NCBI RefSeq assembly: GCF_904846615.1
Contig: NZ_CAJHBK010000001.1
Span: forward strand, 1,736,001 to 1,800,000
Reading direction: 5' to 3'
Length of the DNA stretch: 64,000 bases
Origin: Psychrobacter sp. JCM 18902
GTDB taxonomy: Bacteria; Pseudomonadota; Gammaproteobacteria; Pseudomonadales; Moraxellaceae
The position numbers were made by a program, and so were the translations under genes. Each line of letters begins with the position of its first letter. The stretch's first letter is position 1. Positions 1 to 7,359 of this stretch are shown piece after piece. Below the pieces are notes generated by a model. That model had not been told where the DNA came from and searched no databases. It saw only the letters and a program-made list of their open reading frames with translations.

Positions 1-340
1 AATTCGCATTTACAATAGGATCAGCAATCACGCCCTCGCCCTCTACAAACGTCCAACCCTTATCGCCCATAAATGGATGCACCACTGACAGCGAAATCAG
101 GTCTTGCAAACCCTTTAGCTGACGGTAAATAATGGTACGATGTGCCCAAGGACATGCAAGCGAGAGATATAAATGATAGCGATCAGCTTCGGCTTTAAAA
201 CCGCCAACACCTGATGGGCCTGCGCTGCCATCGACCGTGACCCAATTTCTAAAACCGGCATCTTCTCGCTCAAAGCGTCCACCGCTCGCCTCTGTGTCAT
301 ACCATTTGTCTTGCCATTGACCATCAACCAATAGACCCAT
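1..340 (-). CDS. yqjG: Glutathionyl-hydroquinone reductase (YqjG/ECM4 family), partial
   Basis: This is the N-terminal 113 codons of a gene that runs off the left edge. Translation from the ATG at 338-340 on the minus strand starts MGLLVDGQWQDKWYDTEASG and contains SLACPWAHRTIIYRQLKGL. The CPWAHR motif, with the catalytic Cys, is the hallmark of Xi-class glutathione transferases that reduce glutathionyl-hydroquinones in the cytoplasm. A GAGGAGA Shine-Dalgarno sits just upstream of the ATG. A longer open frame in another phase on the same strand is only a shadow. Family assignment is firm; the C-terminal half cannot be seen. Confidence 0.9.
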   Translation of the reverse strand, partial: MGLLVDGQWQDKWYDTEASGGRFEREDAGFRNWVTVDGSAGPSGVGGFKAEADRYHLYLSLACPWAHRTIIYRQLKGLQDLISLSVVHPFMGDKGWTFVEGEGVIADPIVNAN

Positions 341-608
341 ATCACTCTCCTCAACATTCTATTTTGATATAATTTTTGTGAACTATGAGTACTGTGAAAC
401 TATTATCACAATCCTCACTTTATTTTGAGAATGATGATACCAGTTATATATCACCTAGCTATCAAGGTTTGTAGTTCTACTGACAATAAAAAATAAACCA
501 ATTTCAATCACTATTTAATATAACTACATAAAAAAATATTAAAAGTCACTTAATATAAAGTGTGATAATCATTATTATGCTAATAAAAAAATTTATTAGA
601 AATAAAGC

Positions 609-636
609 TTGCAAAGTCTCAAAAACTTGATAGAAT
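609..636 (+). promoter_or_regulatory. Probable sigma-70 promoter of tRNA-Val
   Basis: TTGCAA at 609-614 and TAGAAT at 631-636 are separated by 16 bp and lie about 15 bp before the mature tRNA 5' end, a normal arrangement for a single tRNA gene. Assignment is by consensus match only. Confidence 0.55.
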
Positions 637-650
637 ACTCAACCTAAATA

Positions 651-784
<134 letters not shown>

Positions 785-968
785 TGTAGAGGAAAAGAAA
801 ACTATACGTCGATTCAAATCTCCTCTTTTCTCACTTTCAGTAAACGTCATCAAAAAGTGTGTGTGCCCAAATTGTGCCTAAGTTGCGCCTGCTCTCTATT
901 TCACCTTTCTTTCAGAGTAGCATTTTCGACCTCTACCCTAGATTATCTAAAACCACTTTAAAATCAAT

Positions 969-1193
969 TTACTTCTCTTTATCTAGCGGCTCGTTAGGTA
1001 CATAAGTAAATAAATCACCTACCTCAATATCTAGTGCCTCACAAATTTTATCCATAGTGTCAAAATCTATTCTTGAAGTCTGTTCGTTATATATCTTGTG
1101 CACTGTTGACTTGCTAATTCCTGTCATTCTTATTAGATCTGCAACCTTCATACGTCGTTCAGCTAGTAGCACTGGTAAATTACATAAAATCAT
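969..1193 (-). CDS. XRE-family HTH regulator
   Basis: A 74-aa protein that is almost entirely a Cro/CI-type helix-turn-helix: RMKVADLIRMTGISKSTVHK forms the HTH, and ALDIEVGDLFTYVP is the typical end of the HTH_26/XRE domain. It is divergent from the excisionase-like gene and integrase, so it is the likely repressor of the integration module. Three copies of an AAGTACTTNTATCGA-like element lie in the intergenic region. Function is inferred from fold and position. Confidence 0.85.
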   Translation of the reverse strand: MILCNLPVLLAERRMKVADLIRMTGISKSTVHKIYNEQTSRIDFDTMDKICEALDIEVGDLFTYVPNEPLDKEK

Positions 1194-1217
1194 TAATAAT
1201 TCCTTAATAGACTAAAA

Positions 1218-1285
1218 AAGTACTTGTATCGACTAACGATAGCTAGTAAAGTACTTCTATCGAACAACAAATTACTTTTATAGAA
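1218..1285. promoter_or_regulatory. Candidate operator repeats of the XRE regulator
   Basis: Three related direct repeats, AAGTACTTGTATCGA (from about 1218), AAGTACTTCTATCGA (from about 1249) and AATTACTTTTATAGA (from about 1270), lie between the divergent XRE and excisionase-like genes. They are spaced roughly 20-31 bp apart, as expected for repressor operators. Binding is inference. Confidence 0.5.
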
Positions 1286-1343
1286 TTATTTGTTATTTTG
1301 ATAAAATAACCTAGTTATTTAATTGGCTTACAAGGAATTTATT

Positions 1344-1559
1344 ATGTCACATACCTACCTAACTACCCAAGAGCTTTCTGAGCTCATCAAATATAACCCT
1401 CGTACTATCCGTAATGAGCTCAAGGATAGCGTGCTTATCGAAGGCATTCATTATATACGCCCGTTCGGTGGTCGTAAGATTTTGTACATTTGGGAAGAGA
1501 TTGAAAAAGATATGCGCACTGGCATCGCCGGTAGCATCAACGCCATGGCACTACAATAA
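1344..1559 (+). CDS. Excisionase-like small DNA-binding protein
   Basis: A 71-aa protein from the ATG at 1344, chosen over an upstream TTG because AAGGAA lies at the right distance. TYLTTQELSELIKYNPRTIR followed by a short wing (GIHYIRPFGGRKILYIWEEI) matches a winged MerR/excisionase-type HTH. It stops 11 nt before the integrase start with a GGAGAAATAGG Shine-Dalgarno between, so the two are co-transcribed. A role as recombination directionality factor is inferred from size, fold and position. Confidence 0.7.
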   Translation: MSHTYLTTQELSELIKYNPRTIRNELKDSVLIEGIHYIRPFGGRKILYIWEEIEKDMRTGIAGSINAMALQ

Positions 1560-1570
1560 GGAGAAATAGG

Positions 1571-2773
1571 ATGGCTAGTATTAGAACCCGCAGAGGTAGC
1601 AATATGCTATTCGTCGATTTTTATTATATGGGTATACGCTGTCGGGAGACGACAAACCTGACGGACACGCCAGCGAATCGCAAAAAGCTTGAAAAAGTGA
1701 TTGAGAAAATGGAAGCAGAAATCATCCTAGGTTTATTCAACTACGCTAAGTACTTTCCAAAAAGTGACAAAGCGGCAGAAATGGTAGCGTTGAACGATCG
1801 CAAGGAATGTATCAACACTAATACACCTTCCTTTGAGCAGTTTGCAAAATTATGGTTTTCTGAAAAAGAAATTGAATGGCGTGATACTTATAAGCGCAAA
1901 ATAAAGGAGATTATTGATATGTACTTGATTGTTAAGTTTGGGACTAAGCCCATTCATCTCATAAAAAAGACAGATGTATTAGCCTTCCGTTCATCGCTCG
2001 CCAAAGTAACGTACGGAAAAGCTAACAAACATCTGTCAGCGGCACGCATCAATTCGATCATGGTACCTTTAGGTATGATACTAAAAGAAGCAGCTAAACG
2101 CTATCAGTTTGACAACCCTTACTACGATATCAATGCGCTCAAACAGCCTAAAACGGATATTCAACCATTCACACTGAATGAGGTTTGGACGTTTATTAAT
2201 GGTGTGAGAGCAGACTATCGCAATTATTATCTGGTACGTTTTTTTACAGGGATGCGTACGAGTGAGATTGATGGGTTGACGTGGGAGAACATTGACTTTG
2301 ATCGACGTGAGATTGTGATCAAACAAGCTTATGTTAAAGGCAAAATTGTTCCTCCTAAGACTCAAGAGTCTTACCGTGCGATTCAAATATCACCTTGGGT
2401 CTATGATGCTCTAAAAGAACAGCAAACTATTACTTATGGACGCTCTGATTATGTGTTTTGCGCACATACTGGTGAACCACTTGATTATAACAACGTGAAT
2501 AAGCGTGTTTGGCACCCTACTCTTAAGATTTTAGGTCTCAAGAAGCGCAATGCTTATCAGAGCCGTCATACCGCAGCGACGTTATGGTTAGCTGCTGGCG
2601 AAAGTCCTGAGTGGATAGCCAGTCAAATGGGACACTCTACGACCAAGATGCTATTCAATACTTATAGTCGCTACGTACCGAACATGACTCGGCAGGATGG
2701 TAGTGCATTTGAAGCATTGGTCAACCGAAGTCAGATTGCTCAGGTATCTAATGACAAGGAGGCGTCAAAATGA
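1571..2773 (+). CDS. int: Tyrosine integrase of the tRNA-Val island
   Basis: A 400-aa site-specific recombinase. The N-terminus (MASIRTRRGSNMLFVDFYYM) is the DUF3596-type arm-binding domain, then a SAM-like core-binding domain at about residues 85-190, then the catalytic domain. Catalytic motifs are visible: FFTGMRTSEIDGLTW (Arg I), YQSRHTAAT (box II, with Tyr in the first position of HxxR as in other integrases of this group), QMGHSTTKM, and NTYSRY carrying the nucleophilic Tyr. It lies about 0.85 kb inside tRNA-Val and its 3' end overlaps the next gene by 4 nt. It most likely catalysed insertion at the tRNA. Confidence 0.92.
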   Translation: MASIRTRRGSNMLFVDFYYMGIRCRETTNLTDTPANRKKLEKVIEKMEAEIILGLFNYAKYFPKSDKAAEMVALNDRKECINTNTPSFEQFAKLWFSEKEIEWRDTYKRKIKEIIDMYLIVKFGTKPIHLIKKTDVLAFRSSLAKVTYGKANKHLSAARINSIMVPLGMILKEAAKRYQFDNPYYDINALKQPKTDIQPFTLNEVWTFINGVRADYRNYYLVRFFTGMRTSEIDGLTWENIDFDRREIVIKQAYVKGKIVPPKTQESYRAIQISPWVYDALKEQQTITYGRSDYVFCAHTGEPLDYNNVNKRVWHPTLKILGLKKRNAYQSRHTAATLWLAAGESPEWIASQMGHSTTKMLFNTYSRYVPNMTRQDGSAFEALVNRSQIAQVSNDKEASK

Positions 2774-3060
2774 AAATCATTGATTACGATAAACTGCATG
2801 CGACGTTTAAACCTAGTGGCTATATCAGTAATGATGCAAATAATATGGCTAACTCTCTAATTTGTGAGCTCTATATTCAGTCAGGTAGTGGTTTGGCTCG
2901 TTTCTTAAATGTGGATAGCTGCTTTGATAATCATATGGCAATGCGAGTATGGGTACAGAAGCGCTTAGATGCCAATTCTGACTATGTACTTGATGAGATG
3001 CGTGGTCAGCTACAGAGTGCGCTTTACGAGCTACTACCACACACTGGCTATGGGTACTAA
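2770..3060 (+). CDS. Hypothetical protein downstream of the integrase
   Basis: 96 aa, starting in an ATGA overlap with the integrase stop, so it is translationally coupled. It is soluble and slightly acidic with no recognised motif. Position suggests an accessory of the integration module. No function can be assigned. Confidence 0.7.
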   Translation: MKIIDYDKLHATFKPSGYISNDANNMANSLICELYIQSGSGLARFLNVDSCFDNHMAMRVWVQKRLDANSDYVLDEMRGQLQSALYELLPHTGYGY

Positions 3061-3070
3061 GGAGAATACT

Positions 3071-3397
3071 ATGAGTGTTAAGCTTCAGCCTAGTATGACT
3101 CAAAATGCTCGAGATCTAAGAGTTTGTGCAGACTATTGGGCATATTCAAACAATGACGGATATGATGGCTATATTGAACATGTAAATGCACTTTGTTGCC
3201 AATATGAGATCAGCTTACACGTTTTGTTTGAAACGATAGGTCAATGTTTTGCTTATTTAGATGATGTGCTATGCGAATACTGTGGCTATATTTGTCCTTT
3301 AGAGGTACCAGCAGATATTCCTTACATGCGCTCAAAACAGAGCTGGTGTTGTGAGGTATGTGAGCACGCTGCATGGCGTGAGCATAATAACCGATAA
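3071..3397 (+). CDS. Cys-rich hypothetical protein
   Basis: 108 aa from the ATG at 3071, chosen over an upstream start in the same frame because TAAGGAGAA precedes it directly and the longer version would overlap the previous gene. The C-terminal half carries CEYCGYICP and CCEVCEH, a four-cysteine arrangement that could bind zinc. It is the last gene of the integrase operon and is followed by a clear terminator. Function unknown. Confidence 0.7.
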   Translation: MSVKLQPSMTQNARDLRVCADYWAYSNNDGYDGYIEHVNALCCQYEISLHVLFETIGQCFAYLDDVLCEYCGYICPLEVPADIPYMRSKQSWCCEVCEHAAWREHNNR

Positions 3398-3403
3398 ATA
3401 TTT

Positions 3404-3436
3404 AAAGCCAAACAGTTTATGTTGTTTGGCTTTTTA
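3404..3436 (+). terminator. Terminator of the integrase operon
   Basis: An 11-bp perfect stem AAAGCCAAACA / TGTTTGGCTTT with an 8-nt loop, followed by T residues, 6 nt after the last stop codon of the operon. Confidence 0.85.
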
Positions 3437-3551
3437 TTGTCTGACGACATCTGTTGTCATAAAGACTTTTATATATATTGTTTTACCAACATAGTTCGGT
3501 TAAAGTAAATTGGTATTAAACTCTACAATAATTCCAATGGACGGAACTACT

Positions 3552-3680
3552 ATGGCAAAACCTAGCAACTCCTATACTGACAATAGTTTCGCGTCCTCTG
3601 ATCTAAAGACTATTTTGCACTCTAAACGTGCCAATATTTACTACCTTTCTCATTGTAGGGTAATGCAAAAAGTGACTTAG
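3552..3680 (+). pseudogene. cas1: cas1 (type I-F) N-terminal remnant fused to a CRISPR repeat
   Basis: A 42-codon frame from the ATG at 3552. Residues 15-32, SSDLKTILHSKRANIYYL, followed by SHCRVMQK, match the conserved start of type I-F Cas1, where the family has DLKTILHSKRAN-YYL-HCRV before the beta-rich N-terminal domain. After codon 40 the frame continues directly into GTGACTTAG, the 3' half of the CRISPR repeat, and stops there. Everything else expected of the locus (rest of cas1, cas3, csy1-4, CRISPR leader) is missing. The catalytic C-terminal domain of Cas1 is absent, so this is a non-functional scar of a deletion. Confidence 0.85.
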
Positions 3681-4283
3681 AAATGATTACTTCCTTGGTG
3701 ATTATAAACCCTAGTCTTCATCACCGCTCAGGTGACTTAGAAAATCTATCAACGCCAAGCTCTTAGCATCCTGATCTTCATCACCGCTCAGGTGACTTAG
3801 AAAAGTGATGGACTGATAAAATCTTTAAGTGGCTTCTTCATCACCGCTCAGGTGACTTAGAAATATTAACGCAAGAACACTGCGTTGACTTGATTCTTCA
3901 TCACCGCTCAGGTGACTTAGAAAAGTTAAAGGGCTTTTCGTTAGGTGAGCTAGAGCTTCATCACCGCTCAGGTGACTTAGAAATTGTAAGATAGGCTCAT
4001 CATCTGCGCTGCTAACTTCATCACCGCTCAGGTGACTTAGAAACATATCAATCACCCATCTAAGTAAGTTGAGCTCTTCATCACCGCTCAGGTGACTTAG
4101 AAATTACGAACATCAAGACAGGCAAAGAAATGCGGCTTCATCACCGCTCAGGTGACTTAGAAATGCTGCACCAGGGTCGCCCGAATAAGGCACAACTTCA
4201 TCACCGCTCAGGTGACTTAGAAACAGCAGCAGCAGGGAAAGGATGGGCGCAAAGACTTCATCACCGCTCAGGTGACTTAGAAA
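3656..4283 (+). CRISPR. Orphan type I-F CRISPR array, 10 full repeats plus one half repeat
   Basis: Ten identical 28-nt repeats start at 3716 and recur every 60 nt to 4256-4283, separated by 32-nt unique spacers. An eleventh repeat at 3656-3683 keeps only its 3' part (GTGACTTAGAAA) and is joined to cas1 sequence, so there are ten spacers in all. The repeat contains the hairpin TCACC-GCTCA-GGTGA and ends in CTTAGAAA, which with the 28/32 geometry identifies type I-F (Cas6f/Csy4-processed). No cas genes and no AT-rich leader remain in the window. The array can act only if cas genes are supplied elsewhere in the genome. Confidence 0.95.
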
Positions 4284-4452
4284 GTCCATATGATATAAAT
4301 ATATCTCCCAAATACTTGGGAAGGTATTAGTAGTTATAGTTGTAGTGAGCTAATAGTAGCAGGGCAAATATATCAAACTAACCATTGTTTAATGACAGAG
4401 CACTATCAAAATAGTGTAACATTTGTTTATTAAAATGCTGGAAGATAAAAAG

Positions 4453-5556
4453 ATGAGTTTGTTTCAAACCTTTATCCAGAAAATAGGCATAGTAGTCTTA
4501 GTCTTGGGTATAAGTGGTTCAGTATTAGCGGCAGACTTTAAGTCTATTCAAGCATCTGCAGAATCAGGAGATGTCAATGCTCAGCTTGAGCTTGCTGAAA
4601 GATATGAAGCGCTAGAAAAGTCAAATCGTAAAGTTGTCAACTTTGAACCTCAAGAATTATATTATGAAGGTAAAGCAGTAGATGAAAATGCTAAAGAAGC
4701 TTTGAGCTGGTACCTAAAAGCAGCTAACCAAGGTAACGCTGTCGCCCAAGCGAAGGTTGGCGGTATTTATCATGATGGTAGATATGTCAAACTAGATTAT
4801 TCCAAAGCATTTGAGTGGTATCAAAAAGCGATCAAAGAGAATGTAGCCGAAGCACAGTTTGGCTTAGGGCTGATATATGCTTACGGTAATGAAGTACCTA
4901 AAGATCCAGAAAAATCACAATATTGGCTTACAAAAGCAGCAGAACAAAACTATGTTCCCGCTTTGTTTAATCTTGCATATGAGTATCATGGTCACTACGA
5001 CGATCATGAAAGTCAAATAAAAGCGCTTGAGCTATTTAAAAAAATGGCTAATGGAGATGACCCAAACGATGAGTATGTTGTTCGTTCTCAGTACGCATTA
5101 GGCTCTATGTACTACGATGGTTATGGTACTGAAGAAGATTATCACAAGTCAGCATACTGGTATCAAAAAGCGGCTGAGCACGGACTTACTAGCGCGCAAA
5201 CAGAGCTTGCTAGGATGTACTCTAGAGGTGAGGGTGTAGATCAAAGTCATGATGAATCTATAAAGTGGTATAAAAAAGCAGCGAATCAAGGGAGTTTGCT
5301 GGCGCAGACGGGACTAGCAATGATGTACTACGATGGTGAAGATGTCGCGCAAGATTATACTCAAGCGTTTAAATGGTTAAATAAAATAGTAGAGAGCGGT
5401 AAAGATGACTACTCTATTCAATTGATGCTTGCTTCGTTATACCTCAATGGCGATGGAGTCACTCAAAACGATGCTGAAGCGACCAAATGGTATGCTAAAG
5501 CTTGTCAAAACGGTAATCGCTACGGCTGTATTCAATATCGAGAATTAACCCAATAA
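4453..5556 (+). CDS. Secreted Sel1-repeat protein
   Basis: 367 aa from the ATG at 4453 (GGAAG Shine-Dalgarno 8 nt upstream; two upstream in-frame starts are less likely). A hydrophobic signal segment (IGIVVLVLGISGSVLA) with cleavage near VLAAD is followed by about eight Sel1-type helical repeats of about 36 residues, for example EALSWYLKAANQGNAVAQAK and SAYWYQKAAEHGLTSAQTEL. Sel1 proteins are adaptor solenoids that mediate protein-protein contacts in the periplasm or cytosol. It ends 14 nt before the next gene, so the two are probably co-expressed. The partner and process are unknown. Confidence 0.85.
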   Translation: MSLFQTFIQKIGIVVLVLGISGSVLAADFKSIQASAESGDVNAQLELAERYEALEKSNRKVVNFEPQELYYEGKAVDENAKEALSWYLKAANQGNAVAQAKVGGIYHDGRYVKLDYSKAFEWYQKAIKENVAEAQFGLGLIYAYGNEVPKDPEKSQYWLTKAAEQNYVPALFNLAYEYHGHYDDHESQIKALELFKKMANGDDPNDEYVVRSQYALGSMYYDGYGTEEDYHKSAYWYQKAAEHGLTSAQTELARMYSRGEGVDQSHDESIKWYKKAANQGSLLAQTGLAMMYYDGEDVAQDYTQAFKWLNKIVESGKDDYSIQLMLASLYLNGDGVTQNDAEATKWYAKACQNGNRYGCIQYRELTQ

Positions 5557-5570
5557 TAGAACAAATCCAT

Positions 5571-6248
5571 ATGAAAACAGTCACATTCTGTCTACTAGCC
5601 AGCCTAGTTTTAAGCGCTCACGCAGCGGAGATAAAAACCAACTCATCGCTCGATGATACCGATCAAGTGGTGAATCAATTTCCGGTAGAGACTGCCTTAC
5701 TCAATATCTATACTAAAGAAAGCAGTAGAACCTTATCAGCTATGGTGTATGGTCATAAAGAGTCAATTGAAATCAAGGTAACACCAAAAGGAAACCTGAC
5801 ATTTGAAAACATACTTGTTCAAGGTGCCGAGCAACGCTTCACCTATAGGTACGATGATGAGGTCATCGAAGAATCTATCGGCATCAACTACTTCACCCTT
5901 AATCCTTTAACTTTTTACGGTTTTGATAAGCCTTCAGGCAAGTATTCATTAGCGACGCAGACAGCGGTCATTCCTAAAATGGCGAGCATTGGTGATTCAA
6001 ATCAGTTTGTCACTGAACGTATCTACTTAGATAGTAGCAAAAATACACCAGTTGATTTTTACAACTTAACTTGGTCCCTATCACGTGCCAGCGCAAATAC
6101 TGCATGGCTCTGTATAGATATTGATATCTATGAAAATTCGTCCGAATGCTATCAGATCGATGGCAGTGGCAATATATTGCAGAGCAAAAAACGTTTGCAG
6201 TATTGGGCAGAAAATAGCTTTGAGATCATAAACTATATGAGTGAATAA
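5571..6248 (+). CDS. Secreted hypothetical protein, paralogue of the gene at 58003
   Basis: 225 aa with a clear signal peptide (MKTVTFCLLASLVLSAHA). It is co-linear with the protein encoded at 58003-58710: both contain NQFPVETALLNIYTK / TQYPVETAMLNIYTK, VTPKG, INYFTLNPL, a -GKYSL--QT--IPKMA block and a C-terminal SSECYQI / SSECYKI. Unlike its paralogue it lacks a lipobox. The family is unknown to me. Location behind a Sel1 protein suggests an envelope role, but this is only context. Confidence 0.8.
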   Translation: MKTVTFCLLASLVLSAHAAEIKTNSSLDDTDQVVNQFPVETALLNIYTKESSRTLSAMVYGHKESIEIKVTPKGNLTFENILVQGAEQRFTYRYDDEVIEESIGINYFTLNPLTFYGFDKPSGKYSLATQTAVIPKMASIGDSNQFVTERIYLDSSKNTPVDFYNLTWSLSRASANTAWLCIDIDIYENSSECYQIDGSGNILQSKKRLQYWAENSFEIINYMSE

Positions 6249-6759
6249 TGGTGTCAAAACCACCTTCAGTACAAACCACCTGTCTTTGCCACCAAATTTA
6301 TATGATTTAGACACACAGGCATTCGCGTTTATGATCAACATTTCTTTCATGTCGATAATTAATCGAGTGTGTCATGCATGTGTTCATTGAACAAAAAATA
6401 GCTTGAGCTATATGAATTAATAATGAAAATTATTATAAATTTTAAGAAGTGATTTGAAATAATCATCAAACCTTATTTTGACATCTTAGAATTACAGGTC
6501 AATCTGTATCAAGCATCTAAGCCTTACTCTTCTATTAATGGAACATTTTCGCTCTACTTTCCACTCCCAAGCTATCACCCTAAACTGCTTTTCTAGTGAT
6601 CTTATCCATTCATGCACCTACAAACTCTAGCTACACTCCTAAACTACCTCAGATAAGATCACCATAGATTGTCTATAAAAGCTCAAAAGCATAGCAAGAC
6701 GTCACCTGCTGTCGTGTATTTCATGATTTTTCCTCAAAGCCTCACAAATTGGCTTTCAA
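6249..6759. other. Intergenic, 511 bp, no gene seen
   Basis: AT-rich, with no convincing frame, RNA gene or hairpin on either strand. It must hold the promoter of the recombinase operon that follows. I could not find a repeat here matching the region after the operon (13207-13459) that would mark the ends of a separate element. Confidence 0.5.
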
Positions 6760-7359
6760 TTGTTTGCTAATCCTCGTAAATTATTAGTAGAGGTCAATAC
6801 ACAGGATATAACGACCAAACCATCAACTCGATATCTCAGTGAGAAAGATATGAAATCACTATCGATTGCTAAGCTACAAACACTCAATGTGCTTGTATAT
6901 CCAGAAATCGTTGGTTTATTTGATATTTATACCTGCCATATTAGACCGCTGCTTGACAGCAAGACTATCGAACTTGAGCAAAGTAATGCTTGCTCGAAAC
7001 TTACCCGCTTTATAAAAGAGGATAAAAAGTGGTTCTTGCTGAACAACTTTGAGCTATTTCATATAGTAAAAAGCCCTTATATTGATTTTGATGTATTAAG
7101 ACAAGAAGTGGCTGTGAAATATACCTCAAAGAGTCAGTTTGATTTTGGCATCAGTTTTTACGAGCTTATTGACCTCATTGCTCAACATAATAAAAAGATA
7201 GATATTAAGCTCGTTTATACGCAGCTAAATGAGCTCTTGAATCAAGAAATAAACCAAAAACTATTTGGCAAAACTATTTTTGCTATTACTACATTTTGTC
7301 GGCTTATAAAAATAAATGAGCAGACTTATCATAAACGTCGTCCTACTGGAGTATTGTGA
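6760..7359 (+). CDS. Small first protein of the recombinase trio
   Basis: 199 aa if started at the TTG at 6760; an in-frame TGA lies about 36 nt upstream and the first ATG is at 6850 (MKSLSIAKLQTLNVLVYPEI), so the start is uncertain. It is helical and soluble with no motif I recognise. Its stop overlaps the start of the next gene by 1-4 nt. A small protein followed by two large recombinase-like proteins recalls the gamma-mobile-trio (GmtX/Y/Z) arrangement and the Tn554-type three-gene transposition operon. Which, if either, applies cannot be settled by eye. Confidence 0.7.
   Translation: MFANPRKLLVEVNTQDITTKPSTRYLSEKDMKSLSIAKLQTLNVLVYPEIVGLFDIYTCHIRPLLDSKTIELEQSNACSKLTRFIKEDKKWFLLNNFELFHIVKSPYIDFDVLRQEVAVKYTSKSQFDFGISFYELIDLIAQHNKKIDIKLVYTQLNELLNQEINQKLFGKTIFAITTFCRLIKINEQTYHKRRPTGVL

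Noticed and set aside
115-357. 80-codon minus-strand frame at the left edge
   Set aside because: It overlaps the YqjG-family gene in a different phase; only the other phase has the CPWAHR motif and a ribosome-binding site.
560-580. TGATAATCATTATTAT resembling half of a Fur box
   Set aside because: Only about two of three hexamers match and it lies closest to the tRNA promoter; too weak to call.
3825-4330. Two short open frames (3825-4055 minus, 4130-4330 plus) with repeated HRSGDLE / FLSHLSGDE units
   Set aside because: They are translations of the CRISPR repeats and spacers; the 28/32 periodicity explains the repetition.
6249-6759. Search for terminal repeats flanking the recombinase trio
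   Set aside because: No convincing direct or inverted repeat shared with 13207-13459 could be found by eye.
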